Source: Corallococcus sp. AS-1-6 (lineage in GTDB: Bacteria; Myxococcota; Myxococcia; Myxococcales; Myxococcaceae). From it: 63,728 nt of DNA. Every line of letters begins with the position of its first letter. Within the stretch, counting starts at the first letter, position 1. Position numbers and translations under genes: made by a program. Location: the NCBI RefSeq assembly GCF_020037015.1, contig NZ_JAIQDE010000042.1, positions 1 through 63,728 of the forward strand. Reading direction: 5' to 3'. This document shows, piece after piece, positions 33,130 through 46,902 of the stretch. The notes beneath the pieces were generated by a model. It saw only the letters and a list, made by a program, of their open reading frames with translations, ran no database searches and was not told the origin of the DNA.

Positions 33130-34425
33130 ATGGCCATTGATTTGACCTCCCTCCCGCGTCCCTCTCGCGACGACACCACCGTGAGCACCATGGTGCGTGG
33201 GCTCGTGGGCAGCGAAATCCTCCGCATCGCCGCGGAGATCCGCGAGCTCGTGGCCAAGGGCACGAAGGTGTGCAACCTCACCGTGGGGGACTTCAGCCCG
33301 AAGGAGTTCCCCGTCCCGGACGGCCTGCGCGACCAGATTGGCGCCGCGCTCCAGGCCGGCGAGACGAACTACCCGCCGTCCGACGGCGTGCTGGACCTGC
33401 GCCAGGCCGTGCAGCGCTTCTACGAGCGCTCCCTGGGGCTGAAGTACCCGCTGGAGGGCATCACCATCGCGGGCGGCGCGCGGCCCGTCATCTACGCCAC
33501 CTACCGCGCGGTGCTCGACCCGGGGGACGTGGTCGTCTACCCGGTGCCGTCGTGGAACAACAACCACTACGCCCACATGCTGGGCGCGAAGAGCGTGGTG
33601 GTGACGACGGAGGCGTCCGCGGGCTTCATGCCCACGCTGGCGCAGTTGGAGCCGCACCTGTCTACCGCGCGTCTGCTGTGCCTGTGCAGCCCGCTCAACC
33701 CCACCGGCACCATGATTGACGCGGAGGCCCTGCGCGCCATCTGCCAGCGCATCGTGGAGGAGAACCGCGCGCGCGAGGGCCGCGGCCAGAAGCCTCTCAT
33801 CCTGATGTACGACCACATCTACTGGGTGCTGAACTTCGGCAAGAAGCACGTCACGCCCGTGGAGCTGGTGCCGGAGATGGCGCCGTACACCGTGTTCGTG
33901 GACGGCATCAGCAAGGCCTTCGCCGCCACCGGCGTGCGCGTGGGCTGGGGCGTGGGCGCGCCCACCCTCATCTCCCGCATGCGCGACGTGCTGGGCCACG
34001 TGGGCGCCTGGGCCCCCAAGGCCGAGCAGGTCGCCACCGCGCGCTACCTGGACGACGTGCCCGCCACCGAGTCCTTCCTGACGACGATGCGCCAGCGCGT
34101 CGACCAGCGCCTGGAGGCCCTCTACAAGGGCTTCCAGCGCATGAAGGACGCGGGCCTGCCGGTGGAGGCCATCGCGCCGCAGGGCGCCATCTACCTCACC
34201 GTGCGCTTCAACGTGGTGGGCAGGGACGGCCTCGCGACCAACGACGCCATCCGCAAGCGCCTGCTGGAGAAGGCCCGCTTCGCCGTGGTGCCCTTCCAGG
34301 CGTTCGGCCTCCAGGAGGACACCGGCTGGTTCCGCCTCTCCGTGGGCGCCACCTCCGTCGCCGAAATCGAGGAGGCGCTGCCTCGGGTGGAGGCCACCGT
34401 GCGCGAAATCCTCGCGGCCCGGTAG
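33130..34425 (+). CDS. PLP aminotransferase, class I/II (fold type I)
   Basis: A 431-residue aspartate-aminotransferase-fold enzyme. The PLP Lys is K262 in DGISKAFAATGVRVGW; the SPLNPTGTM motif, the YDHIYW Asp/Tyr pair and the FRLSVGAT Arg near the end are the other fold-type I landmarks. An N-terminal VGDFSPKEFPVP segment matches the Ib-type N arm. The amino-acid substrate cannot be assigned. The ATG at 33130 has GGAGAGA upstream. An inverted repeat lies between it and the carrier gene downstream. Confidence 0.85.
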   Translation: MAIDLTSLPRPSRDDTTVSTMVRGLVGSEILRIAAEIRELVAKGTKVCNLTVGDFSPKEFPVPDGLRDQIGAALQAGETNYPPSDGVLDLRQAVQRFYERSLGLKYPLEGITIAGGARPVIYATYRAVLDPGDVVVYPVPSWNNNHYAHMLGAKSVVVTTEASAGFMPTLAQLEPHLSTARLLCLCSPLNPTGTMIDAEALRAICQRIVEENRAREGRGQKPLILMYDHIYWVLNFGKKHVTPVELVPEMAPYTVFVDGISKAFAATGVRVGWGVGAPTLISRMRDVLGHVGAWAPKAEQVATARYLDDVPATESFLTTMRQRVDQRLEALYKGFQRMKDAGLPVEAIAPQGAIYLTVRFNVVGRDGLATNDAIRKRLLEKARFAVVPFQAFGLQEDTGWFRLSVGATSVAEIEEALPRVEATVREILAAR

Positions 34426-34440
34426 CCTCTTTCCTCCACA

Positions 34441-34470
34441 GGCTGGCAGGCAGGGAATAGCCTGCCAGCC
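34441..34470. repeat. Perfect 11-bp inverted repeat
   Basis: GGCTGGCAGGC (34441-34451) and GCCTGCCAGCC (34460-34470) with an 8-base loop. No T tract follows, and it sits 23 bases before the carrier start. It may be an operator, an mRNA leader hairpin or a weak terminator. Confidence 0.5.
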
Positions 34471-34493
34471 GTGGCGTTGGGAGCGCCGCCATC

Positions 34494-35780
34494 ATGCTCA
34501 AGCGCTTCGTGGACGTCCGTGACGAGGAGGGAGGGGCGGTCCTCGGGGCGTTCGTCTACTTCTTCACGCTGATGTGCGGCTACGCCATCCTGCGGCCCAT
34601 CCGCAACGAGATGGGCACCGCCGGGGACGTGAAGCACCTGCCCTGGCTCTTCAGCGTCACCTTCGTCGTGATGCTGCTGGCGGTGCCGGCCTTCTCCGCG
34701 CTGGTGGCGCGCTACCCTCGGCGGGTGGTGGTGCCGCGCGTGTACCGCTTCTTCCTCTTCAACCTGCTGGCCTTCTTCGCGCTGCTCAAGTGGGGCGTGG
34801 CGAAGGAGGGCGTGGCGCGCGCCTTCTACGTCTGGCTGAGCGTCTACAACCTGTTCGTCGTCTCCATCTTCTGGAGCTTCATGGCGGACGTGTTCGCCAG
34901 CGACCAGGGCAAGCGGCTCTTCGGCTTCATCGCCGCGGGCGGCACCACGGGGATGATCGTCGGCCCGTTCCTGGTGGGCAGGCTCGCGGAGCCGGTGGGG
35001 CCGGTGAACCTCATCCTCGTGTCCGCGGTGATGCTGGAGGTGAGCGCGCAGTGCGTGCGCCGCCTGGGCCACTGGGCCCGGGACGTGCAGCACCAGCCCG
35101 CCACGCGCGAGGGCCCGGTGGGCGGCGGGATGCTCGCGGGCTTGCGTCTCCTGGTGACGTCGCCGTTCCTGCTCGCGCTGGGGATGCAGGTGCTGCTGTA
35201 CGCGGCGACCTCCACGTTCCTGTACTACCAGGAGGTGCAGCTCGTCGCGTCGCTGGCGAAGGACGCGGCGTCGCGCACGGCGGCGTTCGCGGACATCGAC
35301 TTCTGGGTGCAGGTGCTGACGCTGGCCCTCCAGACGCTCGTCACCGGGCGGGTCATCTCGCGTCTGGGATTGGGCGTGGCCATGGCGGTGGCGCCGGTGC
35401 TCACGCTGGTGGGCTTTGGCGTGCTCGCGTTCGCGCCGGTGCTGGCGGTGCTCATCGCGGTGAAGTCGCTCCGGGGCGCGAGCCACTACGCGCTGGAGCG
35501 CCCGTCGCGCGAAATCCTCTTCACCACGGTGGACCGCGAGGCCCGCTACAAGTCCAAGAGCTTCATCGACACGGTGGTGTACCGCGGCAGCGACACGCTG
35601 AGCGCGTGGCTGCAGGGGGGGCTGACCGCGCTGGGCCTGGGCATGACGGGCCTGTCGCTGGCGGCCGTGCCCGTGGCCGCGCTGTGGCTCGCGGTGGCCC
35701 TGTACCTGGCGCGCCAGCAGCGCACGCGCGCCGCTGAATCCATCCCGCAAACGACCCTTTCTGGAGGAACCACGGCATGA
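34494..35780 (+). CDS. TLC/MFS-type carrier (Npt1-like)
   Basis: A 428-residue membrane protein with about eleven to twelve hydrophobic segments. The opening (CGYAILRPIRNEMGTAGDVKHL, then a short loop and RYPRRVVVPRVYRFFLFNLL) resembles the ATP:ADP antiporter/Npt1-like branch more than ordinary MFS drug exporters. The substrate is unknown. The stop codon overlaps the next gene's start (ATGA at 35777-35780), indicating translational coupling with the Tat epimerase. Confidence 0.7.
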   Translation: MLKRFVDVRDEEGGAVLGAFVYFFTLMCGYAILRPIRNEMGTAGDVKHLPWLFSVTFVVMLLAVPAFSALVARYPRRVVVPRVYRFFLFNLLAFFALLKWGVAKEGVARAFYVWLSVYNLFVVSIFWSFMADVFASDQGKRLFGFIAAGGTTGMIVGPFLVGRLAEPVGPVNLILVSAVMLEVSAQCVRRLGHWARDVQHQPATREGPVGGGMLAGLRLLVTSPFLLALGMQVLLYAATSTFLYYQEVQLVASLAKDAASRTAAFADIDFWVQVLTLALQTLVTGRVISRLGLGVAMAVAPVLTLVGFGVLAFAPVLAVLIAVKSLRGASHYALERPSREILFTTVDREARYKSKSFIDTVVYRGSDTLSAWLQGGLTALGLGMTGLSLAAVPVAALWLAVALYLARQQRTRAAESIPQTTLSGGTTA

Positions 35781-36949
35781 AGCTGTCCCGAAGAGGCGTG
35801 ATTCAAGCAGCGGCCGCGCTGGGCGCGGTCCAGGTGTTGGGCTGTGCGTCGTCCCCCAAGGCGGGCCCGGGCCCAGGCTCGGCGGCGGGGGACGGGGACA
35901 GCGCCCCCAGCAAGCCCCTGAACCTCCTCATCCTGGGCGGCACCCGGTTCCTGGGCCCCGCGCTGGTGCAGGTGGCGCAGGCGCGCGGCCACACGCTCAC
36001 GCTCTTCAACCGCGGCAAGTCCAACCCGGGCCTGTTCCCGGACGTGGAGAAGCTCCAGGGGGACCGCGACCCCAACAAGGGTGAAGGCCTGAAGGCGCTG
36101 GCGGGCCGCAAGTGGGACGCGGTCATCGACACGTCCGGCTACGTGCCGCGCATCGTGAAGGCGTCCGCGGAGCTGCTCGCGCCCAACGTGGGGCAGTACG
36201 TCTTCATCTCCAGCGTCTCCGTCTACAAGGAGATGACGAAGAAGAACCTCAGCGAGTCCGACGCCGTGGGCACCATCGCCGACGAGACGACGGAGGAGGT
36301 GGGCGAGGAGAGCTACGGCCCGCTCAAGGCGCTCTGCGAGAAGGCCGCGGAGGCCGCGCTGCCCGGCCGCACGCTGAACATCCGCCCCGGCCTCATCGTG
36401 GGTCCGGATGACGGCTCCGACCGCTTCACCTACTGGCCGCTGCGCGTGGCGAAGGGCGGCGAGGTGCTGGCCCCCGGCGACGGCGAGGACCCGGTGCAGG
36501 TCATCGACGCGCGCGACCTGGCCGCGTTCATCATCCGCAACGTGGAGCGCCGCACCGCGGGCATCTTCAACGTCACCGGCCCGGTGGAGCCCATGAAGAT
36601 GAAGGGCATGCTGGAGACCCTGCGCGAGGCGACCGGGAGCGACGCGCGCTTCACCTGGGTGGACAGCGCGTTCCTGGAGCAGCAGAAGGTGACGGCCTTC
36701 GGGGACATGCCCGCGTGGGTGCCGCGCACCGGACCGGAGAGCGGCATCGGCGCGGTGAGCATCGCCAGGGCCACGCAGGCGGGGCTCGTCACCCGGCCGC
36801 TCGCGGACACCGTGCGCGACACGCTGACCTGGTTCCACGCGCTGCCGGCGGACCGCCAGGAGAAGCTGCGCGCGGGCCTGTCCGCCGAGCGGGAGAAGGA
36901 AGTGCTCGCCGCCTGGCACCAGGCGAAGGGCACCGCGAAGGCGGGCTGA
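35777..36949 (+). CDS. NAD-dependent epimerase/dehydratase, Tat-exported lipoprotein
   Basis: A 390-residue short-chain-type Rossmann protein. Its N terminus SRRGVIQAAAALGAVQVLGC combines a twin-arginine signal with a lipobox, so a folded, cofactor-loaded enzyme is probably exported through Tat and lipidated. The nucleotide loop is GGTRFLG and the catalytic-type Tyr/Lys pair is YGPLK (near residue 182). Extended-SDR features such as GRTLNIRPGLIVGPDD follow. A good GGAGG lies upstream within the carrier gene. The export of an NAD-binding enzyme is odd; it may be a domain reused for another ligand. Confidence 0.8.
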   Translation: MKLSRRGVIQAAAALGAVQVLGCASSPKAGPGPGSAAGDGDSAPSKPLNLLILGGTRFLGPALVQVAQARGHTLTLFNRGKSNPGLFPDVEKLQGDRDPNKGEGLKALAGRKWDAVIDTSGYVPRIVKASAELLAPNVGQYVFISSVSVYKEMTKKNLSESDAVGTIADETTEEVGEESYGPLKALCEKAAEAALPGRTLNIRPGLIVGPDDGSDRFTYWPLRVAKGGEVLAPGDGEDPVQVIDARDLAAFIIRNVERRTAGIFNVTGPVEPMKMKGMLETLREATGSDARFTWVDSAFLEQQKVTAFGDMPAWVPRTGPESGIGAVSIARATQAGLVTRPLADTVRDTLTWFHALPADRQEKLRAGLSAEREKEVLAAWHQAKGTAKAG

Positions 36950-36971
36950 GCCGCCGCGTCTGGCATCCGGG

Positions 36972-36996
36972 TGCCTGGCCGGGGAGCGGCCGGGCA
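36972..36996 (+). terminator. Hairpin after epimerase gene
   Basis: TGCCTGGCCG and CGGCCGGGCA form a 10-base stem with one wobble around GGGAG. There is no U tract, so confidence is modest. Confidence 0.4.
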
Positions 36997-37073
36997 TCCG
37001 TCCCCCAGCCGCCGGGCAGGCGAGAGACAGCGGATGCTGGCCGGGCGCGTCATGCGTCCGCACCTTGTCCGCC

Positions 37074-38435
37074 ATGGAACGCGACCGGGACAGCAGGCAT
37101 CACGTGGTCATCGTGGGGGCGGGCTTCGGCGGGCTTCAGGCCGCGAAGGCCCTGGGCAAGGCGGACAACGTGCGGGTGACGGTGGTGGACCGCTACAACC
37201 ACCACCTCTTCCAGCCGCTGCTCTACCAGGTGGCGACGGCGGTGCTGAACCCGTCGGACATCTCCGCGCCCATCCGCACGGTGCTGCGCTCGCGCAACAC
37301 GGAGGTGCTGCTGGCGGAGGCGAAGTCGGTGGACGCGCGCCGCAAGGTGCTCGTGGTGGAGGGCGGAGAGATTCCCTACGACTCGCTGGTGCTGGCCACG
37401 GGCGCGACGCACTCGTACTTCAAGCACCCGGAGTGGGCGCAGGTGGCGCCTGGGCTGAAGACGCTGGAGGACGCGGTGCGCATGCGCGAGCGCGTGCTGA
37501 CGGCCTTCGAGGCGGCGGAGCGCGAGTCCGACCCGGAGCGCCAGCGCCAGTGGATGACCTTCGTCATCATCGGCGCGGGGCCCACGGGGGTGGAGCTGGC
37601 GGGGGCGCTCTCGTACATGACGCGGCACGGGCTGCCGAAGGACTTCCGGCGCATCGACACGCGTCAGGCGCGGGTCATCCTGCTGGAGGGCCTGCCGCGC
37701 GTGCTGAGCACCTATCCGGAGGAGCTGTCGGAAGCGGCGAAGCGCGACCTGGAGAAGCTGCACGTCGAGGTGCGCACCGGGGCCCTGGTGACGGGCATCG
37801 ACGCGGAGGGCGTCACCTTCGGTGACGAGCACATCGCCACGCGCACGGTGCTGTGGGGCGCGGGGGTGGCGGCGTCGCCGCTGGTGCGCTCGCTGGAGGT
37901 GCCGCTGGACCGCGCGGGGCGGGTGAAGGTGACGCCGCTGCTGACGGCGCCGGGCCTGAATGACGTGTATGTGATTGGCGACGTGGCGGCGGCGGAGCAG
38001 CGCGGAAAGCCCGTGCCGGGCATCGCGCCGGCGGCGATGCAGATGGGGCGGCACGTGGCGAAGACCATCCGCGCCCGCCTGGCGGACAAGCCGCTGCGCG
38101 CGTTCCGCTACCACGACAAGGGCAGCTTCGCGGTGATTGGCCGCGGCTACGCGGTGGGGCTGCTCTTCGACAAGTGGCGCATGAAGGGGCTGCCCGCGTG
38201 GTGCGTCTGGGCAGGCGTGCACATCGCCTACCTCGTCGGCTTCCGCAACCGCGCCTCCGTGATGCTGAACTGGGGCTACACCTTCTTCACCAAGGGAGGC
38301 CGGGACATGCGGCTCATCACCGGCAACGTGGTGAAGCGCATGCCCGCCCTGGCGGCGTCCCTCCAGGCCCCCGCCGTGCCTCCTCCTCCGGTGCGTCCGG
38401 AGCTGCCGGCGTCGCGGCCCGCGCCGGTGCACTGA
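37074..38435 (+). CDS. ndh: type II NADH dehydrogenase (NDH-2)
   Basis: A 453-residue peripheral inner-membrane flavoprotein oxidising NADH to quinone without proton pumping. The FAD loop is IVGAGFGGLQAAKAL near residue 15, the second dinucleotide (NADH) loop is VIIGAGPTGVELAGAL near 165, and VYVIGDVAAAE is the C-terminal FAD contact. The C-terminal hydrophobic stretch (WCVWAGVHIAYLVGF) anchors the membrane-bound forms. The ATG at 37074 is preferred over the in-frame TTG at 37065. The gene ends in a strong terminator. Confidence 0.88.
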   Translation: MERDRDSRHHVVIVGAGFGGLQAAKALGKADNVRVTVVDRYNHHLFQPLLYQVATAVLNPSDISAPIRTVLRSRNTEVLLAEAKSVDARRKVLVVEGGEIPYDSLVLATGATHSYFKHPEWAQVAPGLKTLEDAVRMRERVLTAFEAAERESDPERQRQWMTFVIIGAGPTGVELAGALSYMTRHGLPKDFRRIDTRQARVILLEGLPRVLSTYPEELSEAAKRDLEKLHVEVRTGALVTGIDAEGVTFGDEHIATRTVLWGAGVAASPLVRSLEVPLDRAGRVKVTPLLTAPGLNDVYVIGDVAAAEQRGKPVPGIAPAAMQMGRHVAKTIRARLADKPLRAFRYHDKGSFAVIGRGYAVGLLFDKWRMKGLPAWCVWAGVHIAYLVGFRNRASVMLNWGYTFFTKGGRDMRLITGNVVKRMPALAASLQAPAVPPPPVRPELPASRPAPVH

Positions 38436-38466
38436 GGCAGGAAGACCTGGGACGTGGTGCGAAAAG

Positions 38467-38505
38467 TCGCCCCGGTGCCTGCTGGCGCCGGGGCGATTTC
38501 CGTTT
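38467..38505 (+). terminator. Strong hairpin terminator after ndh
   Basis: TCGCCCCGGTGCC and GGCGCCGGGGCGA pair over 13 bases (one G-T wobble) around TGCT, followed by TTTCCGTTT. The other 180 bases to the next gene contain no recognisable feature. Confidence 0.8.
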
Positions 38506-38689
38506 GGATCCAGGCCGTCCCCACCCCTGATGCCCTCATGCCGGCCCCCTGGTGGGGGAGCGGGCGTGACGGAGCGGGACAGGGGGGCCCTGGCCATGTC
38601 AGCCTCTCGCGATAGGGAAGGGTAGGGACGCGCACGGTGGGGGGCCCGACCCCGCGGGTGGGCGGCCAGGGGCGGGGAGGGGACAGGTC

Positions 38690-43492
<4,803 letters not shown>

Positions 43493-43784
43493 CCGCTGGC
43501 GGATCCGCGTGTCCGCCGGTGGACAGGGGCGGCGCGGATCCGCCCTGTCAGGGCAGCGGCGTGCCCCCGGACGCGAGCCCCGGGGGACAGCGTGGATCCG
43601 CCGTGGGGCGTGCCGTCCGCCGCGAACCCCCTGACAAGGGAAAGCCCTTTCCTGGGCCGCAGGCGCGGAGGGCTACCGGCCAGGCGTGAAGCATGTTTCC
43701 CAAGCTTGTAGGCAAAAGTCCGGGTGCCACCTTTTCGTCCACACGCGCAATGGGAGCGGCGTGAGGGGTTCAAGGGGGCGCGCA
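43493..43784. other. Intergenic region with three GGATCCGC copies
   Basis: Copies of GGATCCGC stand at 43501, 43536 and 43594. The first is part of the palindrome GCGGATCCGC. Between them are GC hairpins such as CCCCCGG/CCGGGGG. No ORF or recognisable promoter is seen. The repeats might bind a dimeric regulator or form a terminator cluster. Confidence 0.4.
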
Positions 43785-45179
43785 ATGGAGCTGGGTTTCG
43801 AGACGATTGGCAACGCCACACTCATCTGTCACGACAACGGGCCGGTGCTGGTGACGGACCCGTGGACGGACGGAGACGCGTACTTCGGAAGCTGGACGCT
43901 GTCCCACGAGGTTCCGGAGGAGCAGCGCCAGTCCATCCTGGACTGCCCCTTCGTGTGGCTGTCGCACGGCCACCCGGACCACCTGAGCATGGCGTCGCTG
44001 GAGAAGCTGCGCGAGCGCACGCTGCTGGTCCCCAACCACGTGGGCGGCCGCATCCGGGACGACCTGCGCGAGGCGGGCTTCAAGGTCCAGGTGCTCCAGG
44101 ACCGCGAGTGGACCCGCCTGTCCCCGCGCATCCGCGTGCTGTGCATCCCGGACGTGAACCAGGACGCGGTGCTGCTGGTGGAGGTGGGCGGCCGGCTCAT
44201 CGTCAACCTCAACGACGCCGGTGACCGCGGCCAGGGCCGCTTCGTGCGCCGGGTCATCAAGGAGTACAGCGAGACGTACCTCCTGGCCCTGTCCGGCTAC
44301 GGCGACGCGGACATGATGAACTTCTTCACCGAGGACGGGCGCCGCATCCTCCCGTACGCGGCGGCGAAGACGCCCGTGGGACAGACGATTGCTCGCATGG
44401 CGGAGACGTACGGCGTGCGCTACTTCGTCCCCTTCAGCTCCATGCACAAGTACCAGCGCGCCGACAGCGTCTGGGCTTCCGAATACACCACCACGCTGCC
44501 GGACTACGCGCGGGGCTTCGCCTCCAACACCTGCGAGATGCTCCCGGCCTTCCTGCGCCACGACTTCACCAACGACGCCTCCGCCTCCATCCACCCCAAG
44601 GAGCGCGTCATCAAGCCGCTGGACCCCAAGGACTTCGGGGACGACTGGAGCGAGCGCCTGGAGGCGGACGAGGTGAAGCAACTGGAGCAGTACTTCCGCG
44701 CCGTCGAGCACCTGGGCTCCGTGCTGGACTTCCTCCGCTTCCGCGTGGGCGGCCAGGAGCACGTCATCGAGTTCAACAAGCGCCGCTTCCACAAGGGCAT
44801 CACCTTCGAGGCGCCCCGCAACTCGCTGATGACCGCCGTGAAGTACCAGGTGTTCGACGACCTGCTCATCGGCAACTTCATGAAGACCACCGTGCACGGC
44901 GGCTTCGGCAAGGGCAGCCTCTACCCGGACTTCAGCCCCTACGTGGCCAAGTACGCGGACAACGGCAAGGCCCGCACGGAGGCCGAGCTGCGCAACTACT
45001 TCAACGAGTACCGCAGCCGCGACATGGTGGGCTATCTGCGCCACCAACTGGATGCCCACTGCGTGCGCCCCCTCCAGCTCCAGTCCGCGGAGCTGCTGCG
45101 CGCCCTGCTGCCCCCGGGCTCCAACACCTTCCGCATGGCCAAGGAGACCTACTGGAAGATGCGCCGCGCCATCCTCTAG
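43785..45179 (+). CDS. metallo-beta-lactamase-fold protein, CMAH-like
   Basis: A 464-residue protein. The first 240 residues have the metallo-beta-lactamase layout: LVTDPWTDGDAYFG, the metal motif LSHGHPDHLSM (H-x-H-x-D-H) and later LNDAGDRG. The continuation with a large C-terminal part is most like the CMP-Neu5Ac hydroxylase/UDP-MurNAc hydroxylase group of this fold, but without their Rieske domain, so redox activity is doubtful. The ATG at 43785 has a GGGGG run upstream; the frame stays open further up without homology. It is monocistronic. The true substrate is unknown. Confidence 0.65.
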   Translation: MELGFETIGNATLICHDNGPVLVTDPWTDGDAYFGSWTLSHEVPEEQRQSILDCPFVWLSHGHPDHLSMASLEKLRERTLLVPNHVGGRIRDDLREAGFKVQVLQDREWTRLSPRIRVLCIPDVNQDAVLLVEVGGRLIVNLNDAGDRGQGRFVRRVIKEYSETYLLALSGYGDADMMNFFTEDGRRILPYAAAKTPVGQTIARMAETYGVRYFVPFSSMHKYQRADSVWASEYTTTLPDYARGFASNTCEMLPAFLRHDFTNDASASIHPKERVIKPLDPKDFGDDWSERLEADEVKQLEQYFRAVEHLGSVLDFLRFRVGGQEHVIEFNKRRFHKGITFEAPRNSLMTAVKYQVFDDLLIGNFMKTTVHGGFGKGSLYPDFSPYVAKYADNGKARTEAELRNYFNEYRSRDMVGYLRHQLDAHCVRPLQLQSAELLRALLPPGSNTFRMAKETYWKMRRAIL

Positions 45180-45496
45180 GGATTCCCTGGAAACCCATTC
45201 AGGGGTCTGACCGGAATCAGGGCACCTCGCTGTCTTTTTCTTGGGCAGCGAGAGGTTCCTGGAAAAACCTCCGTCTTTCAGGGGACTTGGGTTTGTAAAC
45301 GTCACGTGAAGTGACGGTTGACGGGGCGGGGGCTGGAGCGGATGCGCTCCAGCTATCCCCGCGTTTCCTGTTTTTCTCCTGGGGACGGCCGTTGGCCCGG
45401 CAGTTGCTCATTGGCCCGGCGCGCGGCGGACCGCGCCTGGCGGGAAGGCCAGGTGGTGGCCGCGCATCCCTCGAAGCACACAGGAAGAGTCCCCCA
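45180..45496. other. Intergenic region with two hairpins
   Basis: A 317-base gap. CTCGCTG (45226-45232) and CAGCGAG (45246-45252) form a stem with a T-rich loop that may end the upstream gene. A second hairpin, GCTGGAGCG (45332-45340) with CGCTCCAGC (45345-45353) around GATG, is followed by a C-rich then T-rich run (to about 45380). Between them stands the small palindrome CGTCAC/GTGACG (45300-45316). No promoter is called; the second hairpin probably lies in the protease mRNA leader. Confidence 0.4.
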
Positions 45497-46312
45497 ATGC
45501 TCAAGTTCCGCTCTGTTGCGATGCTGGCCGGCGTTTCGCTGATGCTCGGCGCGTGCGGTGGCCCCGAGTCCGCGCAGGAGTCCGAGGCGAAGCCCACGTG
45601 GGAGGAGTTCAAGGCCCAGGCGTACCGTGAGCCGTGGGAGGGCGGGAAGATCATCGTCAACGGTGACGAGGCCCTGGACTCCGAGGAGGAGCTGGCGGCC
45701 TACTTCCGCAACGTCGTCGAGGCGCAGTTGGGCAAGTCGCAGGACGGCCTGGCCGTGTACTACATCGGCGGCGACATCAAGTGGAGCAGCACGCAGAAGA
45801 CGAACCTCACCTACTGCATCAGCAACAACTTCGGCACCAACAAGACGAAGGTCGTGAACGCGATGGCGAGCGCGACGGCGGCCTGGCAGGCCACGGCGAG
45901 CGTGAAGTTCGTCTACCTGTCCCAGTACGACAGCGCCTGCACCGCGTCCCAGACGGGCGTGCTGTTCGACATCCGCCCGGTGTCGGGCCAGTCCTACGTG
46001 GCGCGCGCGTTCTTCCCGAACTCCAGCCGCTCCGGCCGCAACGTCCTCATCGACAGCAGCGCCTTCGGCAACCTGTCGCCCTGGACGCTGACGGGCATCC
46101 TGCGCCACGAGCTGGGCCACACGCTGGGCTTCCGTCACGAGCACACCCGCTCCACCTCGAGCGGCTGCTACGAGGACAGCCAGTGGCGCGCGCTGACCAC
46201 CACCTACGACCGCGCCTCGGTCATGCACTACCCGCAGTGCAACGGCACCCAGACGGGCGACCTGGTGCTGACCACCCTGGACAAGCAGGGCGCCCGCGCG
46301 CTGTACCCGTGA
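45497..46312 (+). CDS. zinc metalloprotease lipoprotein (M57/HEIGH type)
   Basis: A 271-residue exported metalloprotease. The signal peptide ends in the lipobox MLGAC and a propeptide-like stretch follows. The extended zinc motif is H204-E-x-x-H208-x-x-G211-x-x-H214-E (HELGHTLGFRHEH), the metzincin-type site in the M57 family of myxobacterial proteases, and the downstream SVMHYPQCNGT resembles a Met-turn (Met near residue 244). The ATG at 45497 begins the signal peptide; there is no clear ribosome binding site. A strong terminator follows. Confidence 0.85.
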   Translation: MLKFRSVAMLAGVSLMLGACGGPESAQESEAKPTWEEFKAQAYREPWEGGKIIVNGDEALDSEEELAAYFRNVVEAQLGKSQDGLAVYYIGGDIKWSSTQKTNLTYCISNNFGTNKTKVVNAMASATAAWQATASVKFVYLSQYDSACTASQTGVLFDIRPVSGQSYVARAFFPNSSRSGRNVLIDSSAFGNLSPWTLTGILRHELGHTLGFRHEHTRSTSSGCYEDSQWRALTTTYDRASVMHYPQCNGTQTGDLVLTTLDKQGARALYP

Positions 46313-46339
46313 TTCAAGCGTCACGCTCGTGAGGGGGCA

Positions 46340-46384
46340 GGGGCCGGTGGGAGCGTCTTCGCTCCCGTCGGCCCCGTGCCGTTT
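46340..46384. terminator. Strong bidirectional terminator
   Basis: GGGGCCGGTGGGAGCG and CGCTCCCGTCGGCCCC form a 16-base stem (two G-T wobbles) around TCTT, with GTGCCGTTTT after it. It sits between convergent genes, so it may serve both. Confidence 0.8.
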
Positions 46385-46393
46385 TGGGGGGCG

Positions 46394-46771
46394 TCAGAAG
46401 CGGGCGGAGACCTCCTCGGCCTCCGTGGGGCGCTCGAAGAAGATGAGCGTCTTGCCGCCGCGCTCACCAATCTCCAGGCACTCCAGCGCGCCCGTCTCTT
46501 CATCCAGCTCCGCGTAGACGTGGTCCGGTTCGAGGATGCGGTGGGTGATGCGCCCGTCCTCGCGGCCCACGATGATCTGCACGGCGCCGGAGTCGCTCCC
46601 CTTGCGCTCCAGGGAGATGTCCACCAGGGGCAGGCGGTCGGCCAGGGGCTGGTCGCCGGTCTCCGCGTCGATGGACTCCACGCGCACCCACTGGGTGACG
46701 TCCTGCTTACTGATGCCGGCGAGGTAGCTCGCCCACTGCTCCCGGGGGATTTCCTGGTTGATGTGTGCCAT
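46394..46771 (-). CDS. DUF5335-like protein
   Basis: A 125-residue cytoplasmic protein. Its opening EQWASYLAGISKQD and the later VDISLERKGSDSG, DGRITHRILEPDHVYAELDEETG and GGKTLIFFERP segments match my recollection of the DUF5335 pattern. No catalytic motif is visible. It lies 131 bases downstream of the ClpX-like gene on the same strand, so one transcript is possible. The function is unknown. Confidence 0.65.
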   Translation of the reverse strand: MAHINQEIPREQWASYLAGISKQDVTQWVRVESIDAETGDQPLADRLPLVDISLERKGSDSGAVQIIVGREDGRITHRILEPDHVYAELDEETGALECLEIGERGGKTLIFFERPTEAEEVSARF

Positions 46772-46902
46772 GGGCCGCCTCCGCGCCGCTTTTGTGTGCC
46801 TCAACCGTAAGGCGTCTGGCTCGCGGGTGAAGGACGGGCCCGGCTGACCGACACTCCGGGGGCCCCGCGGACCGGGCCCCGGCGCGTCGGCTGCTCCCGC
46901 CG

